From: Lycocorax pyrrhopterus obiensis
Lineage: Eukaryota > Chordata > Aves > Passeriformes > Paradisaeidae
DNA: 64,000 nt
Direction of reading: 5' to 3'
NCBI GenBank assembly: GCA_014706295.1
Contig: JACSVZ010000004.1
Location: 90,920,547-90,984,546, forward strand
The position numbers and the translations under genes were made by a program. Under the pieces are notes generated by a model. That model worked only from the letters and a program-made list of their open reading frames with translations, made no database searches and was not told where the DNA came from. Shown here in pieces: positions 53,201-64,000 of this stretch. The first letter of the stretch is position 1, and the number at the start of each line of letters is the position of its first letter.

Positions 53201-55010
53201 TTCTGGATACCAGCTAACACAATAACGAGCACGCATTGTGCCAGTGCATGCTATATGAACTTTTAACTAAGTAATGAAAATATCATTAATGGAAAACCAA
53301 AATAAATTAACACTTAAGAAATGAAACATCACTGTCTGCTAGCAAAGCTTAATGCCAGCAACCTACTAGCTGTATTCAGTGTTTTAGTTAGAGAATTAGA
53401 TTTTGTAAAGGCTTTACATGTTAGAAGATTAATCATTCTTTAACCTTTGAAACACCTAATCTCATTAAATATGTATCTTCTTCCAAAACTGCATTGCTAT
53501 GGAATGGCTGAATTACATTTTTTATGCTCCCTTTTGAAAGACTTTGCAGGATATATTTTTATAGTTAAGTTATGAACACTGAGAATAACAGTTCATGGTA
53601 GACGTACTAACACAGCATCACCACTGAAAGATCATTGCTCCCATGTACCTATCTTTCCATGCATAGCTCTCTTCTCCAGTTTACAAATACAGAATACCAA
53701 TACTGACAAAGTGTGGTCACTTCAAACTCCTACACAGTGTAGGAAGGGACAGTGAGACGTGCAGTTTTCTAGAGTACAGGCAATCCAGGGACATATTACT
53801 TCTCAGGCTACTTGCATATATTCCCCAAGAACCAAACTCAGGTCTGAAGGGCAGCCAGACAAAAGGAGGGCCTGGCAGCACTGGCCCCACCGTTCCCAAG
53901 GGCTCATTTCTTTCCCTGGGGTGCAGCTGCAGTGCTGATAGTGTGGAAGAGGCTGGTCATGGGGGCACTCTTGAACAAGGAGCCCAAGAACACCAAGCTG
54001 CCTACACTTGAACTGTTGAATGGCTCTAAGTTAAGAAACTGCTACTGCCTGTCTCCGTTTCACTCATCCTTACTCCCTACAGCATCTTGTTTTTCCCTAA
54101 TGCTTTTGTCAGCCTCATTATATGGTTCTTCCCCTCTCTCTTCTCCCATCCCTCTACCTAGTACATTTCTCCTTATCCTTCTGTATTTATTAGGAACAAT
54201 ACCCAAGCCTGTACCTTGCTCAGTTCCTCCAAATGCCAACAGCTGAATGCAAACAGACTTACAGCTCACAATCAGGCAATTCTTCTGGGCTCATTTACCG
54301 AGAATGGAGCTGGACAAGATTATGTATGATGTATACACTTGAATGCAAATAGCACATTCCACATTTACACAAATTTACTGAATTTCTTCTTTTTAGTTTG
54401 GACTAGTTGATTTAGACGTAGGGTCTGACAAAACAAAGTTTTGTTTAATTTTAACAGATGCAATTTATCAAACTGTAATTCAGTCATTCTTTTCCTCCAG
54501 AAAAGAGGCGAAAAATCCCCCATGTTCTGTCTGAACTCTCCCTCTCCTTCTCTCTGCCAAGTGTTTAAACACTGTAAATGGGGGAAGTGGGGGAAAATGG
54601 AACACAGATATCATTTACTTTGCACTTGCTGGCAACTCCCCACTAAGCATAGGTAAGCATAAAAAAAAGCATAAAAAAATACTGCAACGGTCACATAGAA
54701 GCAATAGAACTTACAGATATTTTCACACCTAAGTGTGCTTGAGTTGTACAGCAGCTGTTACATAACAAAACCTGATAGGTTTCCTCTTCAAAGAGCTTAG
54801 TGCAAAGTTTTCAAAACCAAATTTTACATTAGCAAGCTCCTCCCTTGTCCAAATGAAGGCACTATTGAAGGTGAGATTTTAGATAAACAGTTTTCTTGAT
54901 ACTGGTTGTAAAGGCATATTACATCCTCCAGATAAATGGTCAGTCTTATGGCTCAGCTCCAGGCCATCACTTCATGTAACTCCGGCTTTGATATCTACAT
55001 GATACACTTC
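44269..55010. other. AT-rich non-coding stretch
   Basis: No gene, RNA gene or transposon recognised over about 10.7 kb. Minor features are a G-rich GGTGGTGGAGGAG-type run near 48174-48200 and a GGAAGGA heptamer repeat at 52690-52711. A plus-strand frame from 46187 to 46693 has two internal stops in 169 codons, with no motif. A somewhat GC-richer patch at 53870-54010 has no recognisable coding content. Confidence 0.5.
52690..52711. repeat. (GGAAGGA)3 heptamer repeat
   Basis: Three perfect tandem GGAAGGA units; purine-only low-complexity DNA. Confidence 0.85.
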
Positions 55011-55013
55011 TAC

Positions 55014-55056
55014 AACTCTTCTTAACTTACAACTTCTATGTAAGTTAAGAAGAGTT
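55014..55056. repeat. Perfect 17-bp inverted repeat (hairpin) with 9-nt loop
   Basis: The arm AACTCTTCTTAACTTAC (55014-55030) is followed by AACTTCTAT (55031-55039) and then by its exact complement (55040-55056). Pairing can extend further if a small bulge is allowed (ACAAC on the left with GTTGT a few bases beyond the right arm). It is by far the longest perfect hairpin I noticed. It could come from a local inverted duplication by template switching, be the remnant of a miniature inverted-repeat element, or fold as an RNA hairpin if transcribed. No conserved microRNA is recognised. Confidence 0.9.
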
Positions 55057-55837
55057 TGGTTGTCAATGGAATCTGGATCAAGTTCTTATATTAAAAATAA
55101 AAGAAAAAAAATTACTGTCACAGGATATTAGCAAAGGAGCACACAGACTGGGCTGAGGTCATTATACCAAGTCCAATTTTCAGTAAATCTTGAAATTATT
55201 ACGAAGGCCAAAGTCTGGCTGCCATTTGTTCACTAATTACAAACTTTCAAATTCTTGCTGCAAGAGGTGTGTTATTAACTATCTTACTAGAGCATTTCTA
55301 TCATATTCACAGTCTAAAATGGAAATCAGATTTTAAATTTCATTTGAACATTGGCAGGTAACCACAAATCCAAATACAGTTCAACACAGTTGTCAAGTTC
55401 TCTCTGTAATTACCCTTAGTGCAAACTGTGCCTGAAATACAGGTAATAGCATGCCAAGGAGCAAACTGGTTTATTTTAATGGTACCTACTAGGGGAAAGG
55501 GGGCTGCAGATTTAAGATGCAAGTAATCACATATATTCTATTAAGAAGTTATAGAAAAAAAGTTGTATTTTTCCTCCTACTTCTCTGAAATTAGTCTGTC
55601 AAATCAGACCCAGAGTTGCATACGCAGTCACTTTCACTCAATTTATAGTATTTTTGTGAGGATTTTAAAACTTATTTTAAAAGAAATTGTTTTTCCTGTA
55701 ATAAAAGAATGTAAAATTAAATCATGTCTTTCTTCTCTTCCAATATAATTCTCATCAATGTATTTGTTCTTTCACAAACACATTACTCTAAGTTTCCTCC
55801 TGCACAACAACAAGGTATTGTTAGTGATATTGCTTCT

Positions 55838-55863
55838 GTCTACTCCTTTAGTCTACTCCTTTA
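55838..55863. repeat. Perfect 13-bp tandem duplication
   Basis: GTCTACTCCTTTA occurs twice head to tail with no mismatch. Perfect identity suggests a recent duplication. Confidence 0.9.
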
Positions 55864-58800
55864 CTCTGAAAAATAAGCGTAGGGCAAGCATTTACCAGCA
55901 GTCAGAGCTATGTGTGACTTAATGCTTAGTACTTTTGTGCATCAACAGGACCAGACTGCAGACTTTTCTTGAAACCCCTTTCCTTGACAAAGTTGTAACT
56001 TTATAAGTAACAACATAGTAAGCTTTCATAAGTTCATGCAAAGAACTTTATAAGCGAGACCTGAGAGCAGCCTCTAAAACTGTGACACCTCCAGAATTGT
56101 TAACAGAATATATAAAATCTTCACATGAAAGCAGGTAATTTAAACAAAACATCCAAGTTAACACTCCCTTGAGGATAATTTCAATGACCATAAATAGCAA
56201 ACAAGACTTCTCTACATAATCCAATTTGTGTTCGTGTTTCTCCAAATCATATTACAATGTTAACTCATTAAGAAAAAAGTTTACCTGTGTTCCTGTCAGG
56301 TAAAATACAGCAATGCTTCTGCAGTATGCCAGGCAGAACCTGTGTCAACAAAGAAACAGGTGTTAATGGATATATATTTTTTATCATATGAAGAAGAGCC
56401 AGAGATGGCTGGAATGCTGCATTTGGTGCATCTGATCAAGCTTTGTGCTCTCAAACTGAATCCAAATTTACTATCATGTGATTTAAATGTGAATCCTGTT
56501 CATTAGGAACTGCAAACAGAGAAGAATCTTACAAAATTAGCTGCTTACTACCTGCCTGTAAAGTTTCACCTTCTCCCATTGATTACAATATCAAAAGTTG
56601 ACAAAAAGGACCTAAGACCATAACCAAACATGCTCAGCGTAGAAAGATAGTATGTTATCAGTCAGTGATGCAGCTGTCCCCTGATTTCACACATGGCCCT
56701 GCGGTTATGACATCCAGCTTGTTGTAAATCACTCAGGTCCAAGTTCCGAAGCACAGCATTTTCCCCTCCACACAGCCAGTTCCAGTGGACAACACAAAAC
56801 TCCAGGGGCTTGATTGGGAAACTCAAGGGAATGGGGACAGAGAAGATCCCAATTTTGTGGTTCACCACATCCACCATGGTGCAATGCTTCTGGCAGCCAG
56901 TGAGAAATGCTGCAGAAGCTCACCACCACCACTGGCCCTTTCCTTCTGGCAGGACCTCATCCTTCTTCACAGATTTACACATTGAATTCACCAATTTTGG
57001 TGCAGACAATCAGCTTTGGGACACCTACTAGCAACAACCTGTACTTAAAGCACCCAATGCTTCATTTTAATCTGACTTTTAAATCTAGAATTTGCACCCT
57101 GGACAATGATATCAGCATCAGTAAAACTGCAGCTTAAAGTTTTTGAGTTGTACAGAAAAAAAAAAAAGCCAAAAAAAGGGCTTTTCTTTTGCTGTTTCTG
57201 AGAAAAAAAACAATTAAAAATCATGTTCTAAGATGGCTTCTTCAAATTTACCCTTGAAAGTCAACATGCACCCTTTAAAGTCTGAAACTTAGAAGAAAAA
57301 ACCCAGTTAGTTTCTACAAACAGCAGGCCAGCGCCACCACTGTCAGGAAATCCTGGGATTCCAACCTCTAAGAAGACCCCAAGCACCATCACAGCTGGCA
57401 TTAAGTTCTGAAAATCCAGGAAGTGAAATATTTTAGGGAATAGAGACATATTTATTTTTCCCAAAGACTACTATTGCTGTTTGGCCAAGATTAATAGCCA
57501 CGGCTGAGACTGCTCAGACCCAGACACACACAGCCCCTACGGCAGTGCTGCACATCCCCACTCCTCCCCACAGGGCTTTTCCAATACTCGCTGTCAGTAT
57601 GCCCAGGAGGAGGAACACCTCAGCTTGTGTGTCCTCCAGCATGACAAATTAAAGTCTTAAGAACCTAGCTGCACCATGCTTCCTCCTGAATGCACACATG
57701 CAGAGGCAGGGCCATTGCAAAACACTCCTTGTATTGCCATTATTACTTCACGAGTCAGTCTGCGGCCAGAAAGCCTCCCTTGAACAAAAAGCAATGGGTA
57801 CAACTGACAGAGAACCATCTCCCCATCCAACTCATCTAAATTTTACACAAGGCACAGCATTTAAATGTAAGCTCTTGCAAAAGTAATTCACTTGCTTTAG
57901 CATTATTCTAAAGCTAAGCTTGTGGATAAAAAATAAAAAAAACTCAGCTTGCCTTACCCCACTTCATAGGCAGCAGGCAGCTTGTATTTTGGGAAGAATC
58001 AATAGCACAAATAACAATTTTCTGAAAAACCACACTCACCATTCTACAGTGTTTCTCACAGTTTAGAATTTTTAAAAATCCAATAATTCTTGGAAGTACA
58101 ATGTCATATGTACAAACGATAGCACTTTCCTTATGGCCATGGATATAAATGACAGCAGTCTTACAGGCATCGAAAGCATAAAAATTAGAAGGAGAGAACA
58201 AAGAAATCCTAAAATGAGCAGAGACAGTCTTTCAAAGCAGTGTAACACAAAGACTGAATTTTAAAAACATACTGTCTTACTCAGACATAAAGTAACATTT
58301 AGTTCCTCAGGAATCTGTCACATTTTCTTCCCCACATTCACAAACAATGAAGAAGCATTATGAATTTGTTATGAGCTCACAGTTAATCAAATTAAAACTG
58401 AAATTAAAAGACGAGACAAAAAAAGCAGGTCTGAAGTAGTAAGACAACTTCAATGGGGAAAAAAAAGTTTATGCTTCCTGGATATAGATAAGAGAACAGA
58501 CATATGAAAAAACACAAAAAACCATTTGTTTGTCCCTTTCCTTCACCCTCCTAAGTGTTAAGTAGGCAAACTGTATGGAAAAGTCTTAGACAATGCTTCC
58601 TGCTCCCCAGCCCTTTAACATGTTTACCCTGCACAAAGCCAGTTTCTGGCTGGTAGGAGTTTGATATCAACCTCCCACTTACTTATCTACAGTATACAGA
58701 TTTTTACACTGTACCCATCTCCATGGTATCCAAGAGCCTTTTCACACTGCTCTCCTCCCACTTTCTCCCCACTTTGTTTCTCTCCTCCCTAGGGAAACTG

Positions 58801-59707
58801 ACAGGAGAATTCCTCAGCAAAACTGTCACCTTTCCCTCTACAAGCCTCTCCTTTCCCCTGCTGCTTTCCTTTCATTCATTTGCATGCTGTAATACCCAGT
58901 TTATTGCTTAAAATACCTAAAATGCCTTATCAGACTCAGAGATTTTTCTCTAATTTTACAGAAAATCCTTAGATTATTTTTTTTTTCCTTTGGTTGGTTG
59001 AAATTTACCTACACAGGCAATTTGAGGGAGAATCTTTACCCAAAGCAGACTCTGAGTGGTTTCTGCTGTAGAAATCAAAATATGTGAGCAACCGGAGGGA
59101 TTTACATGCAGGGGAGAAAAAAAAAATGCAAAAGAGAAACAGGTTTCAATGATATTAACTGATGATTTAACCTTCAGTTGTTTTATAAGCTCTCAGCTGG
59201 GAGTTAAGGCAATGCAATACTAAATTAAAAATGGACTCATAGATGCAGAAACAGAATAAATAATACAGCAGGTGGTATGTCCTTAACATCAAGGTGTTTC
59301 CCTAGCAGTAGGCAAATTAACTTTGGTCAACAGTATACAGCTAGACAGTCACATGTAGCAGGAATAGAGTCTTTGCTTATGATGCCAAGCTGAAAGCATC
59401 CTCAAATTCAGTGAAAAATACTAATTGTTGTGGTTAGATATTGATTTGGACCTATTTACATTTGTTTTCATTATAGGTTGCTGTGCTTAGAAATACATAA
59501 ATGTATAGCTGTCATAATCAGTGTTCAGATTTTAACCTGTAGCTATACGTAATACAGGTATTCAGAAAGCTCCTCAGAGCAGCACAGGGTAGTTACATAG
59601 CTGGTTTTAGTTTAATAAAGATCATATTTTTATAAGTTTGCTTGGAAACTTTCCTTCAATTTCTTTAAAATAAGACAGATAAGTCCTTTGAGTGTTCAGT
59701 ACACAGC

Positions 59708-59722
59708 TTTTTTTTTTTTTTT
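59708..59722. repeat. Poly-T run (T15)
   Basis: An uninterrupted run of 15 T, with no identifiable retroposed body on the complementary strand. Confidence 0.85.
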
Positions 59723-60131
59723 AGAGTGATATAACAAGAACTAGAATTAATTCCTAAAAAAACAATTTAAGTTTGGAAAGTACTAACTTCAAACCCTCTA
59801 CAAAATCCCCACTTTACAGAGAAGGAGAAATGTGAAGCAAAATAATTCTCGTGTGCAAAAAGGCCTCTGTGAAATGAATATCTACTCACTTAAAAGGATC
59901 TGCTGCACAAAGATGCTCAGGCCTCTCTATGGTACTGAATGATAAAAATGTTTTGCTTTCTACTCCACTTATAATTGGACTGCTAAAATAGCCATAGAAA
60001 AGTGAGCTAGATACTATTTTTCCTTCTCCATTTACATTTTTTTCTGTTAAAAAAGTAAGTCAACTGAAAATGAATATTTCACAGGTCCAAATTTACAGAA
60101 CACCCAACTCAGGAGTCCAAGTGCTTGATAA

Positions 60132-60734
60132 GTGAAATTTAAGGCAGAAGTTAACAAGGATTTATACTGTGATTTGCAACTTGCCAGAAGGAAAGAAGCT
60201 CAACTTGACTTTCAGGTCCAAGATGAGACAATATTTTTCTGCTTTTTACATCCTAGAAATCCAGTGAACCCAAAGTCTAGAAAGTCAGAACATGCCCGTT
60301 TAGGGATGCCAGCCACACAGGTCCTGTTTGTGGCCCTTGTGGTCATGTTCAGCCATTTCCAAGGACTGCCTCTGGGAGAGCCCCCTATGCTCCAAACCTC
60401 CCTCCCCAGAAAACTATTACAATTAGCATGTGAGGCATTTTGATTGCAAGAATATGGTAACATTCAGGAAGAAAATGTGTCAAAAACATACTGGGAAAAT
60501 CCACATCAATTTATAAAATTTCAGAGAAAAGAGATTCCAGAATTTGAGCTTTACTCATACACTGATGGTTGCAAAGAAATGGTCCATGGGCAGAGTCAGC
60601 TACCAAGGGCACCTTGCATCTTCTTATGGAAGCAGTACGGTATTGGAGACAATTCAGGTTAGATATTTGGGTGTGGTCCAGTGAGTTCCTATCTTTTTGT
60701 CTTTCAAATGTTGTGTCACTTCTTTGGAACAGAT
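60132..60734 (+). other. Interrupted 200-codon frame, unidentified
   Basis: One reading frame stays open across about 200 codons except for a TGA at 60441-60443 and a TAG at 60660-60662. The middle part has a hydrophobic stretch around ATQVLFVALVVMF (about residue 60), and the second part is Glu/Lys/Tyr-rich. Such composition would fit a decayed coding sequence, for example an old retroelement gene, but no conserved motif is certain. Upstream it is closed by TAA. In DNA this AT-rich, two stops in 200 codons is uncommon but not impossible by chance. Confidence 0.25.
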
Positions 60735-61364
60735 AGGCACCTCCTAGACCTTGCTACCTGCCCTGCTCTGTGCTAAGCACTGCTGCCTTCCTACCATCCC
60801 CACAAGCCTCATGGAATGAATTTTGACTGTTTTCATTCTAAGGGTCATATCCATTCTCTCTCTGTTTTGCTTTTCCTTATATTTGTCTCAGGGCTTTTGT
60901 TTTAGGAAAAAACTTCATTGTCAGCTTCTACAGAGAGGTTTTGGAATGTTTGTAACTAGCTCTTAAACCACTGGAAATTCTGTGCTCATGCTCCTCTGAA
61001 TGTCTTTTGTTGCCTCCTGCCTTTAAAGGGGGTGTATTATATTTTTGTTTTCATTTGTATTATTGTTTCTGTCTATTTTGGGCTTCATACTTGAGGATTT
61101 TAGATGTCTCTGTCCCATTGGCACTGCTGAAGGAGAAGGAACCTCTCTGGAACCTATTCACTGATGCTTCGTAAGCAGAAAAGAAGCATTTGGGATTTGG
61201 CTGCTCACAGCAGCCACTTATCTGGCAGGTCTGTAAAGGTATCTGACTTCAGACAGGGTGTTAAAAGTAGGCAAGATTTCCTGTTCACAAGCTGTTGGGT
61301 GATACAAACCATCATAAATCAAAGCCTTATCATTACAGCATTACCATAATTCTTTCAGAGCAGA

Positions 61365-61645
61365 CGGGCTCATGCAGGACAAGGGGGAATGGTTTTAAAC
61401 TAAAAGTGGAGAGATTTAAATTAGATATTAGGAAGAAATTCTTTACTCAGAGGGTGACAAGGCAGTGGAACAGGTTGCCCAGACAAGTTGTGGATGCTCG
61501 TTCCCTGAAAGTGTGCAAGGTCAGGTTGGATGGGGCTTTGACCACCAACCTACTCTAGTGGAAGCTGTCCCTGCCTATGGCAAGGGAGTTGGAACTAGAT
61601 GATTAAGGTCCCTTCTAACCCAAGTTATTCTATAATTCAATGATG
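61365..61645 (+). mobile_element. CR1 LINE 3' fragment (plus) with open ORF2 end
   Basis: About 280 bp of CR1: 'GGGGGAATGGTTTTAAACTA', 'GATATTAGGAAGAAATTCTT', 'GGCAGTGGAACAGGTTGCCC', 'GTCAGGTTGGATGGGGCTTT', 'GACCACCAACCTACTCTAG', then the UTR with 'GGGAGTTGGAACTAGATGAT' and 'TATTCTATAATTCAATGATG' at the end. The ORF2 C-terminal part reads without interruption (including NGFKLKVERFKLDIRKKFF and WNRLPRQVVDA) to the stop at 61556-61558. The 5' boundary is approximate. It is the best-preserved short CR1 in the window. Confidence 0.93.
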
Positions 61646-61806
61646 ATTGTATGCAACCAGGTGGTGAAGTGCTGCATCAAGGCTGCTTGCCTTCAGCTTT
61701 CTAACAATACGCAGTTGGTTCAACCTACCAAAGCCAAATCTGAACTTCATACCACTCCCACAAGCATAATTATATTTGGTTAAGCTTTTTAAGGGGTATC
61801 TAGGGA

Positions 61807-62475
61807 GTGTATCAACAAATACCAGTTATCATTTCCGTTCCTGGAAGAACTAAAAAGATAACCTCATTACCAGTGTGTCTCTTCCGTGTCTCGCTTGAAG
61901 CTGTTATTGATACAGCCTACACCAGCATCAGCAACAGTTCCAAGTTACTCCTAAAATCAGTCCTTGAAATATCTAGCTCTGGTAGAAGAGAGCATCAGGA
62001 CCAGCAGCACCCGTCCTCCCAGGGCTTACGCCAAAACCATATGTGTTCTCTGTCAGAGCAACACAGACCCTGCTTGCAACGGCAAAGCTGGCCCAAGTAG
62101 AACATGTTAAGACTTTATATTTTTTTTGTCTGTCTGGTACCGCTGGAAATAGTAGAGATTTTGCAAGACCTTTCAATCATTCCCTCTGAGCTGTCAGTTC
62201 CTCTGCCCTCCCAAGGAAACAACCTTTCCTCTTACCTCCTGATGAGACGCACCCTGCTGCAAAGGCAGCCTGTGCCAAAATGTTTCCCACACACAGTGGC
62301 GCGAGTGAGAAGCCTGTCTTGTCAGTTTATTTCATTGTATTCTGATGAGATGGCCCAGACTTGTACAATTATGTTTCCTCAAGATTTTACTAGATTGCTA
62401 TTGTCCAATATCCAATTTCACATACATGCTGATGAACATCCAATATCCAAATTCACATACACACTGATGTTTTAA
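61807..62475 (+). other. 222-codon frame with a single internal TAG, unidentified
   Basis: The same frame is open from a GTG at 61807 to a stop at 62473-62475, except for one TAG at 62098-62100. Composition is Ser/Leu-rich, with a Gln/His/Ser-rich part before the TAG and a hydrophobic start after it (LRLYIFFVCLVPLEI). The first 300 bases are more GC-rich than the surroundings. No domain is recognised, and the last part runs through a 35-bp tandem duplication, which argues against conserved coding. It might be a decayed gene or retroelement frame, or chance. Confidence 0.25.
62405..62472. repeat. Tandem duplication, 35-bp period
   Basis: Copy one (62405-62439) and copy two (62440 onward) share CCAATATCCA, TTCACATACA and CTGATG in register, with about 27 of the first 30 positions identical. 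Two copies only. Confidence 0.85.
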
Positions 62476-63233
62476 TTCCTTTTCCCAAAAGCTAATTTAA
62501 TGTCAAAACAGAACTTGCTAATGATTCATCTGCTTTGTGGGGTTTTTAGTAAAAGTATTTTCTTTTATCATCCTCTGCCTTAGCCACCATTCCCAATTAG
62601 TTATCAAGAACATAAATAAAACATGATGATTTTGTGGAAAGGAGAAGTTACAATGAAAATAAATAAATCATGTTTACCATATCAAACACTCTGTCATTGT
62701 ATCAATGTATTTATCATTGCACACCATATCACATTTTAATACGTATACTGTATCCTTTTCATTTCGAATAAAAGGAAATGTTAAAGAAGATGAATTTCAA
62801 AAATATTCTGAAAATATTACAATACCCATACTAATATGTGTTCTTTCAGATTGTATTACATCTCAAAAAATGCAACTTCTCCGCAACCCTTTCTGTGATT
62901 AAAGGAAGTACTGACAGCAACAACAGAAGCAACATGTCCTTAGCAGAGTTTTCAACAAAAGGTGACAGACACTTAAGTAATGAGGAAATCATTGACTGCA
63001 TTATCTACTCTTTATATCTCAATCAAAACTAAATAAGAGAAAATAACTCCAGAGGAGAGGGTATAGTGCTACAATAACCCCAGACAACATAGCTGATCTC
63101 CTTGCACAGCGACTGGCTTCATTACTCCTTCTATCCAGCCATCATGACAAGTTAAGCTGAAACACAGGCTTGATAATTTTTTGATGACCCGGGAAAGAAA
63201 ACATGATAACCATTATGACACTTTTCAGAGAAA

Positions 63234-63261
63234 CATTAGCATGAATCTGCATTAGCATGAA
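63234..63261. repeat. Perfect 12-bp direct repeat, period 16
   Basis: CATTAGCATGAA occurs at 63234-63245 and at 63250-63261. Each copy carries ATTAGCAT, which resembles an octamer-type POU site with one mismatch; binding is not shown. Confidence 0.8.
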
Positions 63262-63796
63262 CTAATTATAATTGCCTTACAATCAACACATACTTATAAA
63301 CATGAAACTTTTAAAAGTTATCATCTAAAGTATAACCCACGCCGCTTTCATAAGCATATAATATACAGACTAAATAGAGCAACTAGCCAAGCCCAAGGGG
63401 AAAAAAACCTACGTACACTGGAATTAGCTCTGAAGTGATTCAAAATAATACCTTAAGACAGTCTTTTCATATTTAACACTTAATAGTAGGAAAATAAGTG
63501 GTGGTACTGGCAACAGCCACAAATCCTATTTACTTCTAACTTCCTCTTCAGTATTTAGACACTTAGAGAATAATACATCAACAAGAGCAAAAAACTCTTT
63601 TATATCTTTCATTTGTCAGAAATTTACACTCTTGACTGACAGAACAAAGCTTTGCTGTAGTGATACATATACTTGTGACCTCTGGGTCCAATTACAGTAA
63701 TTGGCAGCACTTACAAAAGATTCCACAAATTAATTAGGGTGCCTCGGACTAAACACAGCATGATAAATACAGGTCCATTTGGAACTCTTCACTTTA

Positions 63797-63824
63797 ATTG
63801 CACCACTGCACCATTGCACCATTG
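63797..63824. repeat. 8-bp tandem repeat (ATTGCACC)n
   Basis: About three and a half units of ATTGCACC/ACTGCACC. Short minisatellite-like array. Confidence 0.8.
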
Positions 63825-63863
63825 TCCAAAACTATGCCTTCAAAAATATGGAACAAGGAATGT

Positions 63864-63929
63864 CAAAGTTCTCTGAAGCTGAGAAATGATGGTGCTCTCA
63901 AAGTGCTCTGAATCTGAGAGATGATTATG
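63864..63929. repeat. Second tandem duplication, 35-bp period
   Basis: CAAAGTTCTCTGAAGCTGAG and CAAAGTGCTCTGAATCTGAG start copies at 63864 and 63899. About 25 of the first 30 positions match, so it is older than the duplication at 62405. Confidence 0.85.
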
Positions 63930-64000
63930 TTGTCCTTCCCAGACTAACATTGCTGGGAGGAAGAGGCCAAGACTTTTCAGTTGATGTTTTCATTCCTTTT

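Larger units (their letters stand above)
55057..60130. other. AT-rich non-coding stretch
   Basis: No gene recognised. It contains a perfect 13-bp tandem duplication (55838-55863) and a T15 run (59708-59722). A minus-strand frame (56662-56877) with a balanced composition is noted in the findings. Confidence 0.5.
62476..64000. other. AT-rich non-coding stretch with short local repeats
   Basis: No gene recognised up to the window end. It holds the short direct and tandem repeats listed separately at 63234, 63797 and 63864. Confidence 0.55.

Noticed and set aside
61121..61200. Short translated similarity to a retroelement RNase H motif
   Set aside because: Only about six residues match, a stop follows at once, and no further pol-like sequence continues; too weak to call.

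Overview
This window looks like vertebrate nuclear DNA, almost certainly from a bird and most likely a passerine. It is AT-rich, has no bacterial-style gene packing, and carries several 3'-truncated CR1 LINE copies, the dominant retrotransposon of birds. The most specific clue is at 19705-19850 (minus strand). There a tRNA-Ile(AAT)-like head with good A and B boxes is fused to a CR1-type tail, which is the architecture of the passerine SINE usually called TguSINE1. The family names rest on remembered consensus patterns, because no database search could be run.

I recognise no protein-coding gene, functional tRNA or rRNA gene, CRISPR array or operon. The many short open frames are mostly chance frames in AT-rich DNA or antisense readings. 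The window is best read as a gene desert or the inside of one very large intron; the sequence alone cannot decide which.

Layout: 1-12.6 kb is plain AT-rich DNA with short simple repeats. At 12.9-13.2 kb there is a small CpG-retaining patch. 13.4-19.7 kb is plain. 19.7-20.84 kb holds the SINE and a CR1 tail with a CCATT pentamer array. 24.8-24.95 kb is a sharp GC/CpG-rich islet. 29.56-29.68 kb has a short minus-strand coding-like frame. 30.6-31.6 kb is the longest CR1, with a broken reverse transcriptase but an open 3' frame. 33.8 kb has a pure TTA microsatellite. 35.3-35.8 kb has a CpG-retaining open frame preceded by a splice-acceptor-like site. 39.4-39.85 kb has two CR1 ends facing each other. 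41.9-42.1 kb is a probable very old CR1 remnant. 43.97-44.27 kb is a minus-strand CR1. 44.3-60 kb is plain apart from a perfect 17-bp hairpin at 55.0 kb. 60.1-62.5 kb has two long interrupted frames flanking another CR1 end. 62.4-64 kb has two local tandem duplications, both with a 35-bp period.

I found no convincing undescribed biological system. The strongest leads are the SINE (lineage marker), the 55.0-kb hairpin, the CpG islet at 24.8 kb, and the frame at 61807-62475 with one internal stop.
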